Origin: Mactra quadrangularis
Lineage: Eukaryota; Mollusca; Bivalvia; Venerida; Mactridae
Length of the DNA: 64,000 bases
Direction: 5' to 3'
Assembly (NCBI GenBank): GCA_025267735.1
Contig: CM046299.1
Location: 18,064,232-18,128,231, forward strand
In this document: positions 11,601 through 21,806 of the stretch, piece by piece
Numbering within the stretch: the first letter of the stretch is position 1
Layout: every line of letters starts with the position of its first letter
Notes under the pieces: model-generated
What the model saw: the letters and a program-made list of their open reading frames with translations, nothing else
Databases searched by the model: none
Told to the model about the DNA's origin: nothing
Translations under genes and position numbers: made by a program

Positions 11601-13086
11601 TACATGTACATTATATTTCATATTACATATAACATGTAAATCACATATATAATTATCCTATTTGTAGAATAGAATGATGTCTGACCTTTGAATATAGCAA
11701 TTATTTGATCATAAAGCTGCTCTTCGTCGTATGCTGTGTTAGTGGTTACATGAATATGCATGTAATATATTAAAAGTCCAGAATTAATGGATTTTTTATG
11801 AAATGAAGCTGATAAGTGACTAGGGGATTTTTCAACATTAACATTAGTTCAGTATTATACCGTAACTTCAAAACAACACTAGTATCACAATTTTTTATTT
11901 TACATGATGGCTCGAGCTAAGGATTGCGTTAGCAAATATTTATTAATCTTACAGTCCAGTTTGAAATATCTTAAGTTAATTCTTTAATTTGCGTTTAAAG
12001 GTACTCATTCACAGATTTCAACTTGAACATCAACTTTTTCTGAAACTATAAAAATTGTTTGGAATCATTTTTGAAGCAAACAATTAGTGATTTGATAATG
12101 GAAGTTTTAGTGCAAATTGACATACAATTACAAATGATAGTGTTTCATGTAATAAAAATCTACCCCGTATGTCACGGTATATATAGACAATCTTAGTGCA
12201 ATTTCGTGACTTTAATGTATATTTCTTGCAATCTATAGGTCAGTTTGTCCTAAAATATCAAGAATTATTTTTTGACTCAATTACAGACATTGACATGGCA
12301 TTTTGAAAAGAAAGATTATCTTAACTGAACTAGTGCCTTTAAGAAAAATAGTTTCATGAAGTAATAAAGAGTTAGGATAACAACGTCGCCATTGTAAAGT
12401 AAATAAGACTTAATGCTGGATGTTTTGATACGGTATGTTCCTCTTTAGTTCAAATCCCAACAAAACACAATCCTTTAAATTTGCTTCTGTATCGTAAGAC
12501 TTTATATTTCATGCTAAGCATTGTAGGATACCAGAACGCGGAATCTAAAAGCGATAAAGTGGTTAGAGTAAGATGTCAATATTGGTTCCACAGACCAGCT
12601 TTCAGGAAATTTATAGACAAATGAAATAGCAAAACATGAAAATGAATCATCCATTCATTCTAATCACAATATGATTATGTTAAAATCTAATTTCTCACAT
12701 AGTTTACCTTTAGTATATACTAATTGACCTGGGGCTGATGAAAAAGAAACATGTTTTGATAATCACATTGCAACCAACCGATTTAATGTATTCAAATACT
12801 ATTCAAGTTACATTCTTTGCCCCAGATCAATTTGTAGAAGCTATAAGACGAATTTCCGTCAAAAATATAAACCTTTATAAAATAAATATATTTTATTACC
12901 AGCTAATCCTTGTTTAAATTCCTGATCTTCGATGAATTCAAGTTCTTCTATGTATTTTTGTAGATCATTCAGTTCTTTAACAACTGTACGTACGTGTTTT
13001 GAGTCCACTTGTTGACATTTTAATCCCAATGATATAACTATCACATAGATCAACGTCTTCAGTGTGACCCTATCCACGGTCAACAT
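2694..13086 (-). CDS. ACE: Angiotensin-converting enzyme (M2 zinc dipeptidyl carboxypeptidase), 3' end outside window
   Basis: Ten exons join in frame with GT-AG borders: 13086-12900, 10882-10668, 9969-9806, 8733-8513, 7119-6919, 6385-6109, 5217-4934, 4429-4288, 3957-3859, 2816-2694 (1913 coding bases, 637 codons plus two bases). The start ATG at 13086 begins a hydrophobic signal peptide ([12 protein letters not shown]). ACE landmarks follow in order: [18 protein letters not shown], the zinc motif HHEMGH, the third zinc ligand in [27 protein letters not shown], then [11 protein letters not shown] and a HTC cysteine. These match the zinc, catalytic and substrate-binding residues of human testis ACE, and two of its three disulfides (the VVC/KMC and AMC/HTC pairs). 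The early disulfide is missing. Secreted or membrane ectoenzyme cutting C-terminal dipeptides is inferred from the family. There is one catalytic domain; the final exon(s), including any membrane anchor, lie beyond base 1. The residue equal to chloride-binding Arg522 appears to be Cys. Confidence 0.95.
3347..3417. mobile_element. Foldback element CATTCGGAAC...GTTCCGAATG
   Basis: Arms CATTCGGAACAACCTCGGCG and CGCCGAGGTAGTTCCGAATG surround a loop that itself pairs (TCTACG/CGTAGA). Flanks AGTTAAGTA and AGTTTAGAA may be a worn 9-bp duplication. The GTTCCGAATG end recurs near 11180, 17680, 30560 and 43390. Confidence 0.75.
4934..5217 (-). other. ACE: ACE exon 7: zinc-binding active site
   Basis: The exon opens after TTCTAG at 5218-5223 and ends at an AAAG/GTGAGT donor. 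It encodes IKMCTE, HHEMGH (two zinc histidines and the catalytic Glu) and FHEAVGD (third zinc ligand). No frame damage is seen, so the enzyme should be catalytically competent. Confidence 0.93.
5650..5945 (-). mobile_element. tRNA-derived SINE (type B) in ACE intron 6
   Basis: The minus strand starts with a tRNA-like head: GATAGCGCAGTTGGCAGCGC (A box) and GGGTTCGAATCCC (B box). The body contains ATTTTACGGCGTCCAGCGC and ends at TTAACGCCGTGTCAACAC. Related copies lie at 7810-8035, 29070-29275 and 54697-54920. Confidence 0.8.
6547..6692. repeat. Irregular short tandem repeat CAACTCAACCCGAG in ACE intron 5
   Basis: Units of 13-16 bp based on ACTCAACCCGAGA repeat about eight times with variation, ending at GTAGGTAGGGGC. 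Confidence 0.75.
7810..8035 (-). mobile_element. Decayed type B SINE
   Basis: CTTCCACAAAGACC, a degraded B box (TTGAACCTGGACTTCGCATTT region) and GAAATCCTGCTCTCTGCACACC follow the order seen in the type B copy at 5650-5945. Confidence 0.4.
9225..9772. mobile_element. MITE (AATGGCGCAT / AACCCCGCTGATT ends) expanded by an internal minisatellite
   Basis: The left end has AATGGTGCATACATTAACC and CCGCTGATTCAAATACTC; the right end has GAGTATTTAATCAACCGGGT and TAATGTAAGCGCC...GACAGTTGAATA, its inverse. The same ends surround short unique cores at 14105, 16935, 18156 and 40784. Here the core is replaced by the 38-bp repeats of 9301-9716. It sits in the intron between ACE exons 3 and 4. Confidence 0.75.
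9301..9716 (+). repeat. 38-bp minisatellite, eleven copies
   Basis: Unit starts TCAAATATATAGTCGTGTTT and ends TGTGCGGGGTTTATCGA; copies start at 9301, 9339, 9377, 9415, 9453, 9491, 9529, 9567, 9605, 9642 and 9680. Variants fall in order along the array: GGAGATTA in the first three, GGGGTTTA after. It creates a repetitive false reading frame on the plus strand. Confidence 0.95.
10286..10545 (-). mobile_element. Type A SINE, decayed head, in ACE intron 2 region
   Basis: GGCTAAATCTCTGGATTTAA, GGCGCATACTTCCGTCAGTG and CTCCACAAAAGTATGCCCC match the type A body. The tRNA-like head is lost or unreadable. It lies just upstream (minus sense downstream) of ACE exon 2. Confidence 0.65.
11228..11601. 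mobile_element. MITE with AGTACCCACC...GTTTGGAGACAT inverted ends, in ACE intron 1
   Basis: Left AGTACCCACCATAAGTTTGG is mirrored by CCAAACTTTTGATGGGTACT on the right; 374 bp. A second copy without its left end lies at 36495-36782. Confidence 0.75.
11999..12338. mobile_element. piggyBac-like MITE with TTAA target duplication (inverse orientation)
   Basis: AGGTACTCATTCACAGATTT opens and AACTAGTGCCT closes the element; TTAA flanks both sides (11995-11998, 12339-12342). Same family as 50862-51203 and 52229-52577. It lies in ACE intron 1. Confidence 0.75.
12900..13086 (-). other. ACE: ACE exon 1: start codon and signal peptide
   Basis: Encodes the N terminus: MLTVDR, a hydrophobic core around residues 10-23, then a charged, glutamate-rich stretch that joins through a split Gly codon to exon 2 ([13 protein letters not shown]). 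A TTTCAG lies about 10 bp before the ATG on the minus strand, so a 5'UTR intron ending there is possible. No other ATG upstream in frame looks better. Confidence 0.85.
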
Positions 13087-13317
13087 TCTTCTTTTTTCTG
13101 AAAGTCAAAGATCATCGATGTTGTTTTTTTTAGGAAAGGTGCATATTAATGTCATTATACCTTCGCTAACAGGTATAAGTACTCAGTAATGTTTGTAATT
13201 GTAGTTCTATTTGATTTTAACCAGGTGGGGGTTATTTATCATTTTCTTTTAACATTTTGTGCTAAATAAACGTAGAGAAAGTATAAAACCTTAGTTCGCG
13301 CCATTTGTGTTGATGAA

Positions 13318-13335
13318 TGACGTCATTTGACGTCA
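13318..13335. promoter_or_regulatory. Pair of perfect CRE palindromes upstream of ACE
   Basis: Two copies of TGACGTCA (13318-13325 and 13328-13335) start 10 bp apart, one helical turn, about 230 bp upstream of the ACE start codon. TGACGTCA is the full consensus for CREB/ATF-type bZIP factors. The position suits an ACE promoter; function is inferred only. Confidence 0.5.
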
Positions 13336-13339
13336 GGGA

Positions 13340-14104
13340 AACATACACGAGCCGGCGAATGTCGTTAGACAGAGTCACTGGCACCAGAGGACAGAGCTGA
13401 ATGTAACCAGCACCAGATCGACCCGCCGTTGTATAATGGACAGTATATCAGGATTATATCATTAAACATAATTATGCTTTTATCACTGATAAAGGGGAAT
13501 AAGAGAACTTCATATTTATCGTGACGTACAGACATTATTACGTCAATCGATAATCAATTACTAATTTGATATTTTTATTACTTTTTCCAAAAAGCGCTTT
13601 AAACTACAACGGTCCTTCATAATTCTATAGTAAAAAGTTTACTACGGTTTGAGCGATAGATGGTCAAGAAAGTTCGGTATGAAATTTACCATATTTAAAG
13701 TTTTAAACATAGTTTAGTAGAGGCAATATGAAGATATTTATTAGACATTGTGATAAGTAAATTCAGTGGTTTTAAATATCTTTTATCCGTCATTGTTTGC
13801 ATTTCTGATGTCAATTGAATAGACTGTATATAGGCTATATATTAAATAGGTAAATAATACAATGATATTATAACATACATATTTTTAAATCAATTATACA
13901 AGTTAATAACAAACTAAATCGTTTTTGTCTTTGTAAGTAATATGAAATGGTATGTAACATTAATACTAACCATTTTCATCCGATGATTATAAATTTCACG
14001 CGCGTAAGGGACGGCACGGCTCTGCGCAGAAGATTGATGAAATTATAGTTTGTGCTAATTGCATGCCCGGAGATAGATTACATGTAAAACAGTACATGCT
14101 TTAG
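13340..14104. other. No feature recognised upstream of ACE
   Basis: AT-rich sequence with no exon, repeat end or fold that I can support. The stretches 14363-15482 and 15630-16934 are likewise empty to the eye. Confidence 0.5.
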
Positions 14105-14362
14105 TAGTGCATACATTAATCTCGCTGAGTTAAATACTCGCGATCAATAAACACGCTATCCGTATCAATAAACGTGGATTACCAAACACATAATATAGCT
14201 CTATAAGATTATATATCTAAGTATTTAAATCAGCGGGGTTAATGTATTGACAGTTGATGAAAAACTAGTTAATTTGAGAAAGCCCATGAACTTCTTCTAA
14301 TCGTGATTACAGATAATTTAAATCAGCAGGGTTAATGTATGCGCCACTAACACTTGATTAAC
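14105..14362. mobile_element. Copy of the AATGGCGCAT / CCGCTGATT MITE, with an extra right end
   Basis: TGCATACATTAATCTCGCTGA opens it; GTATTTAAATCAGCGGGGTT and GACAGTTGATG close it at about 14255. A second right end (AATTTAAATCAGCAGGGTTA, ATGCGCCACTAACA) follows at 14315-14362. Confidence 0.65.
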
Positions 14363-15482
14363 ATTTAACATGATTCTATTAAAGTGTAATTGTCACAAAC
14401 TGAATCGAAACATGTTTGTGAATCAAAAAGTTCAGTTTATCAAGCGAGATCAAGTGACTTGCTAATGAGGCGAAAGTTGTCGCATATAGAACTATCTATT
14501 TCATCGGACACTTGAAATACTGAAATAATGATCATCGCATCAAATATTAGACAGTTACTGTACAGTTTTGGGGAATAAATGTATGTTCTGTTCTGTAAAA
14601 ATGAAATTTCTGTGATTGTTAAAACTAAGCACTGGAATATGCAAATTCATACTGTAACTGCTCAGGACATCGTCGAAAAGTTTAAACCCACGGTACTCAT
14701 TCGTTGTGATAATATCATTGACGAATAATACCCCGGGTAACCGAAGATGGCTCAGAACAGTCACTATTGTATTCATTTGGATGGCGAGTAGGTGAGTATA
14801 ACTTAAACCCTGTTATGAACTGTCGGTTGTCTTGTTCTCAAAACGAGTCATACAAAGTAATATTTAAAATACAGATTTATCATCATTTTAGTACTCAACC
14901 ACTAAGCCGAATATAAAAATGTCAAATTTCAAATTAGACAAAATTACTTACAATTTATTTAACCCTCTGCCATCCTCTTTATATATCCATGTATATCAAA
15001 ATGTCAAACGCTACATTTAATTAAGCGAAATGTTCATATATATCTGTAACAAACTGCACACCCTGTGTATAAAATGAATCTACAATATCAGAAATATAGA
15101 TATAAACAGAATTAATACAAACTTTCGCTAGCTCCCAGTCATTTATATATTATGTCGAACCATATGTCACTTATTTGTATGTATACAACGTATTTATATA
15201 TATAATAGTAAATTTTCTATATCCTATACACGTAGAGTGTTTTCATTTATTTCTATATTTTATCTATACACTTCAATTTATTTTACAGATATTTTTGTGG
15301 GTTTATTCAAGCAAATCATTTTAGCTAAATTTAGTATAATTTATACATGAATACATTTACATAAGGAATGTACACAGCTTTACATCCGGGTATATAGATT
15401 TAGACTTAAATTTGGATAAATATCGTGACTGCAGTTGATCGAAATTTAACTACAGTGCCCTCTAAAAGTTATTGGACAAATC

Positions 15483-15629
15483 CTTGGAACGAGTTTCCTA
15501 TGAATATCGCTAGCTAGCGCTTTGTGCCCTGGTACCCGTCTTACTTCAAAAGGAATACGTATGTGATATGAAATTAAGGGTACCAGAGGACAAATTCGCT
15601 TGATAACGAAATGCTTAGGAAACTCGCCT
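15483..15629. mobile_element. Compact MITE with CGAGTTTCCTA...TAGCTAGCG inverted ends
   Basis: GAGTTTCCTATGAATATCGC, CTAGCTAGCGC and CTGGTACCC on the left; GGGTACCAGAGGACAAAT and TAGGAAACTCGC on the right. Almost the whole 147 bp folds back. Second copy at 33492-33619. Confidence 0.7.
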
Positions 15630-16934
15630 CTAGTTTTGGGAAACATATATTCACATTACCCAAGCAAAGATGGAAAAGAGTCATCTGAGCAAATTCCTTA
15701 GTCAGCATTATTTGTTGATCAACTCATAAATTTAACTATACACTAGATGGGAGCCCGTGCAAGCACGGTCTTTAGGTAATGACAGTTCTCGAAACTGTTC
15801 CTCGAAACAGGCATGTTTAAAAGCCATATGAAACTTGATCATAAGAGATTGCAAAATATTTGTAGGAAGTTTGAAATTGATAATTGTGTAGTATCGGAGA
15901 TATGATTTTGCAAGTATAAGTTTAATCTGGATTTGTCAAGTTCTAAAAGGACTGAACACTGTGAAAATGTAACATGGAGTTATGAAACTTGGTCACCCGA
16001 GCTTGTATTTTCATTTCAAAAGTGAATTCTCGATATTTAATTCCTTTCAACATGAAACCTGAAATAATTACATGAATAATATTGATCTGTCTAACAACTG
16101 TGTCCAATCATTACAGACCGTTGGGTCAGCGTATAGAAAACATCAGCAAGCTTCTCAGGGCTCACTGGTACATATTGAGCTTGCTTGTGAAAAAATGGAC
16201 CGAGAATATGTTCTCCCATATTACACCGCTTCGTAGCTCCCTTTGAAGCGGTCAGCGTACCTTCGGTAAATAGCGTGACCAGACACGTATAAATTTTTAC
16301 CTATGTCTCTGATAGCTCTCAAGTGATACTTTGTGGTGCAGTAATTTATATAAGAATCTAATTATTGTAACTAACAATTTGTCACCGTTCTTGTGAATTG
16401 CGCAGACAGATCGCAGTATCTCTCGAAATTAAATGTGAAGTACGTGAAGTGTTTTATTCTGCATAATGTAAAATATAAGAATTGGGTGAGTATGCCGTTT
16501 ATGGGTATTATTTCGAAAACAAAGAACGCATGTTTGGTGAATATTCAAAAAATGGCAAGAAGGTTGCACGTATTCTGGGTGATTCCCCATGATAATACAG
16601 CAGTTACAGTCATGTGACAAAGGCATTACATTCGATTCAGTAAAGATCAGAAGTATTTTACTTCACGTCGAGAATCAAACTCGATTTTCCGGTTTGACGT
16701 GTCTATTTTTAGTTTTATCTAGAACTATTTTTAGACACAAAAAAACCCACTATTTTTGTTGATTTTTGGCAGTTTTTGCAAATATCAAGAGGCTTTGTAA
16801 AGAAAGAATTGTCAACTTGATATGCCGGTATATAGGTGCTCCAGCGACAAACAAAAGATTTATTCAAAGCTGCACAGTTTCTTCCACAAAACAGGAAACT
16901 CGCAAATTTAATAGTATAGATGTATTACGTTAAA

Positions 16935-17102
16935 CTTTCAGCGACGCATACGTTAACCCCACTGATTTTAATACTCGTTATTTGCTAGAATTCCCAGCTC
17001 ATAAGTATGGATATCTATTTCCATCGATAGCAAGTACAGAAGTACTCTAGTGAGTATTTAAATCATCGGGGTTAAAGTATGGGCTGCTGATAGTTGAATA
17101 AA
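16935..17102. mobile_element. Copy of the AATGGCGCAT / CCGCTGATT MITE
   Basis: GCATACGTTAACCCCACTGA on the left is mirrored by GTATTTAAATCATCGGGGTT and TGATAGTTGAATAAA on the right. Confidence 0.65.
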
Positions 17103-17194
17103 ATTCACCAGTACAAAATTTGTACATTTTTCATATTGCACCGAGAGCAAGACATTTGGCGTCTAATAATTTGTGTTTTTGTTCCTTTTCCTCA

Positions 17195-17422
17195 AATTGT
17201 CTAAACATGAATAATTTCACGGTAACTTCGTTTGTTAAAATGTTCGTCATTTTACAATTGTAATAAGGCGATGGCGTGTTTTAAGATCGGATAGAATAGT
17301 CGAATTATTTAACAGTATTGATGCCTGCCTGCTGAGTTTACATTACCTTTGCATTTATACAAGAACATTTTCATTCACCATGAAAATATTCAAAGTTTGA
17401 CAATTGATAAAAACGTACTTCG
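17195..17422. mobile_element. Diverged copy of the CTGTCAAAGC / CACGGTGA MITE
   Basis: AATTTCACGGTAACTTCG on the left and TTCACCATGAAAATATTC plus TTTGACAATTGA on the right are decayed forms of the inverted ends seen at 2385-2626. Confidence 0.5.
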
Positions 17423-17454
17423 TGTATATCACCCTGAAATATCATCCTCTAAGA

Positions 17455-17682
17455 ACATTCGGAACTTCTCGGCCATTAGCTTTGAATAATCTTGGACATA
17501 TTTAGACGTAATATGTTGGAACTACGTTTGCGCCACATGCCCAAAGGAAATGCTTTAACAGGTGTTGAATTAGGGGCGCGATTCGTCTGTAGTTCACCTC
17601 GCGTATGAAACAAAACCCAATATTCTTAGGGGACCCTCATAAGATTATTCGTTCAATTAATGTTTGAGATGTTCCGAATGCC
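17455..17682. mobile_element. Element with CATTCGGAAC / GTTCCGAATG ends
   Basis: CATTCGGAACTTCTCGGCC opens it and GAGATGTTCCGAATG closes it; no target duplication was seen. Confidence 0.45.
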
Positions 17683-18149
17683 TCATTGTGAAGAATGCCA
17701 GTGCTGCGTGAATTTTGCAATTTTGATTTATGCATGTATATTGCTACGAGAAACTCTTCTCGTCTTCTCTATACTCCATAATAAAAACAAACAACATATT
17801 AGCTTTAACCAGACGTGTTATATAGAATAGTAGAAATTTTTGACGTGTTTTCACCGCAAAAGCAACCGGTAGAATGAATATAAAATCCTAACTATTACCC
17901 GCGAAAACTAACATATTCACGCTTTCCTCGTGCTCATACAATTACATTTCACTGTACTGAATATGTAACGCGGAAGACAATTATTTTACGCTATTCTACG
18001 TAACGCGTAAAATATTAATAAACTTGTTGTGGCCCGTATCAAAAATGAAGATCCAAGTAATAATAGGGCTATAGCAAGAATCATTTCTGTGTCTTCGGAA
18101 CGGATAATTATTGTTCTTGGATTATCTCGGATAAGAATTGGTAAATTTT

Positions 18150-18295
18150 ATTCAACTGTCAATGGCGCATAAATTAATTCCGCTGATTTAAATACAATGT
18201 TATCGATCGTGAAGTCAAACTTACTGTATTGAAGATTCATATCAGCGGGGTAAATGTATGCGCCACCTACAAATGAATAAAGTTAACCAATATAA
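18150..18295. mobile_element. Copy of the AATGGCGCAT / CCGCTGATT MITE
   Basis: TTCAACTGTCAATGGCGCAT opens it and ATCAGCGGGGTAAATGTATG with GCGCC closes it; core about 50 bp. Confidence 0.7.
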
Positions 18296-18387
18296 TAATT
18301 CATGCCACTACCTTCCCATAGCTCTGATATTTGATTTAGAAGAGCCTTAATCAGATACGTCCTCTTTCATAATAGTCAATGCTACCT

Positions 18388-18565
18388 AAAAGTCGTTCAG
18401 TACAACCGCATGAGCAACACCCACTGGGAGGGGCTAATGTGTGTTGCTATTAAGAGGTTGTTGCTCTGCAGAGGTTAAATTTAATTAAAATTATGTCCAA
18501 TGGAAATATCAAAAGCCGTTGTTGGGCAGATGATTTGCTCTGTAGTGGGCCGCCCTGCAGATTTT
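18388..18565. repeat. Dispersed repeat family (CTGCACAACAACAG / TTAATTGAATTTAA), inverse copy
   Basis: Shares in inverse orientation TTGTTGCTCTGCAGAGGTTA, TTTAATTAAAATTATG and AAAGCCGTTGTTGGGCAG with copies at 37497, 41415, 60938 and 61968. Confidence 0.65.
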
Positions 18566-18739
18566 TAATTGTAATAGTCTAATATTTGTTCGAAATTTCG
18601 CTATTATGGTATCACAAAACATGTTCCTCGAACTCGTTCCTTTAATAAAGATTCCCATGCTCTGGACTTAGGCTAAGCAAGATATCCAGTGGCACTAGGG
18701 GTATGGACTATGGAAACAGCATGACTTGATAATGAATGA

Positions 18740-19044
18740 TTTGTTTTTGTTGGGTTTAACGAAGTAGCAACACATTTGTACAGGTCATATAACGGCGGTC
18801 AGTCTACCTACTCAGTCCTGGAAAGGCTAAATCTCTAAATTTAGCTGTTAACCAAGTACTAAGCACATACTTTCGTCAGTGACTGACAACTGCCCTACAT
18901 AATTTAGAATCATTGGTAGGAGGGAAAATGGCCGTAGAAATAAAATCATGACCAAGCTCCACGAAAGTATGCCCCGCCCGGGAATAGAGCCCACGACCCC
19001 TCGATCAGTACTCTTGCGTGCTACCGACTGAGCTAGCCGGGCGG
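18740..19044 (-). mobile_element. Full-length type A SINE with 15-bp target duplication
   Basis: The head on the minus strand reads GCCCGGCTAGCTCAGTCGGT (A box) and GGGCTCTATTCCCGGGC (B box region). The far end has GTTGGGTTTAACG. CTTGATAATGAATGA (18725-18739) and CTTGATTATGAATGA (19045-19059) flank it, a 15-bp target duplication with one mismatch. Confidence 0.85.
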
Positions 19045-19483
19045 CTTGATTATGAATGAAGGTCTGTATCGGGACAATATTGGAGTATGATATGAAAACA
19101 AAACAAGTGATCAGAAAGCAAACCATATAAGAGCAATTTATGCCTAGATATGCTTTAAGACCATGTAGTTAAAGTTTAATAGGCAATACAACATTACAAC
19201 TATGAAAGTACATGTATATACAATAGGTAAAAAGTATACCATGCCCTTTATACATTCTTGGACAAATGAAATTTAGAGAAAATCTTATCATGCAGACCGT
19301 CAGTAATTTTACTGTCACTAAAGCCTACTAATTTGATAAAGTTTTAATCATATTTGGTAAACTAATCAATGCTGATTTTAGAATTTGCTCAGATGAATTT
19401 TTGTTTTCTTAAAAGCATGATTTTGTCCAAGAACTTCTGGGAGACACTTCCAATCTTCACGACAAACTTTCATCAGCAGAGGT

Positions 19484-19550
19484 CATTCGGTCTAGCAAAA
19501 TGGAATTTGTTACTGGACCGAATGAAAGTTTACTAGTCCAAACTTTTATT
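19484..19550. repeat. Short inverted motif TTCGGTC(C/T)AGCAAAAT...TACTGGACCGAAT
   Basis: ATTCGGTCTAGCAAAATGG with TTACTGGACCGAATGAAAG; the same pair occurs at 50190-50232 in inverse order. Possible MITE remnant. The rest of 19060-19690 shows nothing. Confidence 0.45.
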
Positions 19551-19689
19551 GTCAAAATGTGCAGTCCATTTTAATGCTTTAGCAATCTAATATATTTTAA
19601 AATTAATAAGACTCTCAGCAATCCAACTGCTTAAAAAGTGTTTCGGTCGTAGATAAATCTCATATCAAACTTGCTCTATCCTATACATG

Positions 19690-19915
19690 TAGGGCACGTG
19701 CGCCCCGTGTTAAAATTGACACACAAAATTACAAAACTTCCAATCAGTTACAAAGCACGGGCTACCCGTGCAGAAATTGACACACGGAATTGTCAAGTTT
19801 TTCAATCAGTTACAACGCACGGAAGTCCCGTGCAGGAATTGACACACGGAATTGATAATTTTTTCAATCAGTTACAACGCACGAGAGCCCCGTGCAATAA
19901 TTGACACATGATATT
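19690..19915. repeat. 62-bp tandem repeat, about four copies, each with a short hairpin
   Basis: AATCAGTTACAA recurs at 19742, 19804 and 19866. Each unit has GCACG...CGTGC arms (GCACGGGCTACCCGTGC in unit 2) followed by AATTGACACACGGAATT. Confidence 0.85.
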
Positions 19916-20065
19916 AACAAGCGACCTCTTTAACTGGATATGTATAGTAATAAAAATGCAAAAAACTGAAAGGTACATTCGTCCAATGCCCACTACTTTA
20001 CAAAATCTTTGTCTTTTGTCATGTTTTGTCCCCTTTATTATCCTAATCTTTTCAATACCGGTTGT

Positions 20066-20300
20066 GTCTACCTCTTCTATGTCTCCGGATATAAACCCCA
20101 TTGAACATGTGTGGGATGAATTAGGGCGTAGCGTTGGGGCAAGGCATCAACAGCACTATCTTAATCAACATGCTGCAGCATTAGTACAATAGTAGGAAAA
20201 CAGGATGCGTTGCCCGATGACATCGTCTTATGTAACGTTCGATCAATGAGCAGTCGTATGGCTACCCTTAGTGATGGCTGTAAAAAGGTGGACAGATGGA
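20066..20300 (+). pseudogene. Tc1/mariner transposase C-terminal remnant, frameshifted
   Basis: One frame gives MSPDINPIEHVWDELG and AAALVQ followed by TAG. A second frame then gives LPDDIVLCNVRSMSSRMATL. Together these match the end of Tc1-type transposases, including the SPDxNPIE block that carries the last DDE acidic residue and the usual RSM.RR tail. A stop and frame change split it, and no upstream transposase or terminal repeats were found. Confidence 0.75.
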
Positions 20301-21483
20301 CTACTCACATCCTAAAAATCTCTGGACCAGTGGTGAGTTCGGTGGACTCGGTCCACGGTCCTCCGGCTAAATTCGAAGAATGCTTTGAATGCTTCTTTGC
20401 CTCTTGTTTTTCTGTAAGTCATCTTATAGCCGTATTGAACTTTAATGTGAGTATCTATTGTACATGTAAATGGACCTGAAATTATAAACAGCATACGTAA
20501 AGTATACTTTTAAAATAGGCGTAATTTCAAACCCCTGAAGTTTCCATTCAATTCAAGTTTTAACGATATACATAAATTGTTTTGAAGTCTTTATAATTAA
20601 TTTAGCCTGTGGACTACTAGGCGAAACCTAGTTGGCGCCAACTTTTGTGGACATACATTTGTATATTTTACAAATTGGCAGTTTATTTGTTTCCATTACA
20701 TTTATAAATATAATATATTATTTTATATTTTAGGTAAATGAATAAATCTGCTTTAAATCATAATTATTAAAGACAATATTGTACTATATCTGAAGTCATG
20801 TCGCTTGACTCATTCACGTTTTGACCTTTTAGTATTGTCATTTGTCTGGTTCCCAGTCGTACTTTGACGGGTAAAAGTATGCAGGCTAAGCAGAATAATG
20901 GCGGTTCTCGATGTATTGTACAAGGTATTGGATAATTCTGTTTGCAAATGAACATTTCTCAATATTTAGGCTTTAATCAAAGAAACTTAGTACAAAAATT
21001 ACAGTGAATACATTATACACATGTATTTAGTTGTTTGGTTACATTTATGCTAAATAAAGTATCCAAACTTCTAACGAGAAATAATCAGCGATCTAATCAT
21101 GTCTACTTTGCAAACATGGTTTTGGTTAATCGTTCGATAAATCTAAGTGCACAGAGCAAAAACGAGTTCGAATGACCTATATACAACGTAGTACCAAAAT
21201 CTGACCAATTGATCGTCGTCAGAAAATATCCATGCAAAATAAAAAGAAAATAAAGGAAAATTTTGTTACCTGTGGGCTCCGCCATTATTGCGCTTTGCTT
21301 GACTCATTTACGATAGTAGTATGGGGCAGGTAATCCAGTCTATGGTTTCGTATGAAGATATTACCCAAGATCTGTTGTTTGGAAGATGATGTCGGCTTTC
21401 CATAGATGGTAAAAATAAACCTAACCACTCCAAACTGAAAAAATAAAACAAAAAAACACGAGAAGAGAAATGAATTCAATAAA

Positions 21484-21660
21484 GATTTTGTTGGTCTAAA
21501 ACCGTATCAACACATTGTATAGGTCATATTACTGTGGTCAGTCCACCTAATCACTGTTCCTGGCAAGGCTATATATCTGGATATAGCTGTTAACCAGTAA
21601 CTAGGCGCATACTTCCATCAGTGACTGACAACTGCCCTACATGATTTAGAATCAATTATA
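21484..21660 (-). mobile_element. Type A SINE, tail half only
   Basis: Matches the type A body from the ACCGTATCAACACATTG tail through GGCGCATACTTCCATCAGTG to CATGATTTAGAATCA. The tRNA-like half is missing. Confidence 0.65.
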
Positions 21661-21718
21661 AAATATACAAAGGAGTATAACATAAATTAATGCTGAAAAA
21701 ATAGAAGGGACATAGGAG

Positions 21719-21806
21719 CACAGGAACTTGGCATTCTGTACCGTAGTTCGAAAACATTATGAGGAGATATTTTTCAAACTACGATACAGGATGTCAAGCT
21801 CCTGTG
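21719..21806. repeat. 88-bp hairpin
   Basis: CACAGGAACTTGGCATTCTG and TACCGTAGTTCG pair with the inverse of CAAACTACGATACAGG and ATGTCAAGCTCCTGTG, around a loop of about 20 bp. Confidence 0.75.

Noticed and set aside
18970..19044. Functional tRNA gene
   Set aside because: It is the head of a SINE with 15-bp target duplications; the same sequence recurs at 41365 and elsewhere.
20210..20479. Separate 89-residue gene
   Set aside because: Its first part is the frameshifted end of the Tc1 transposase remnant and the rest has no support.
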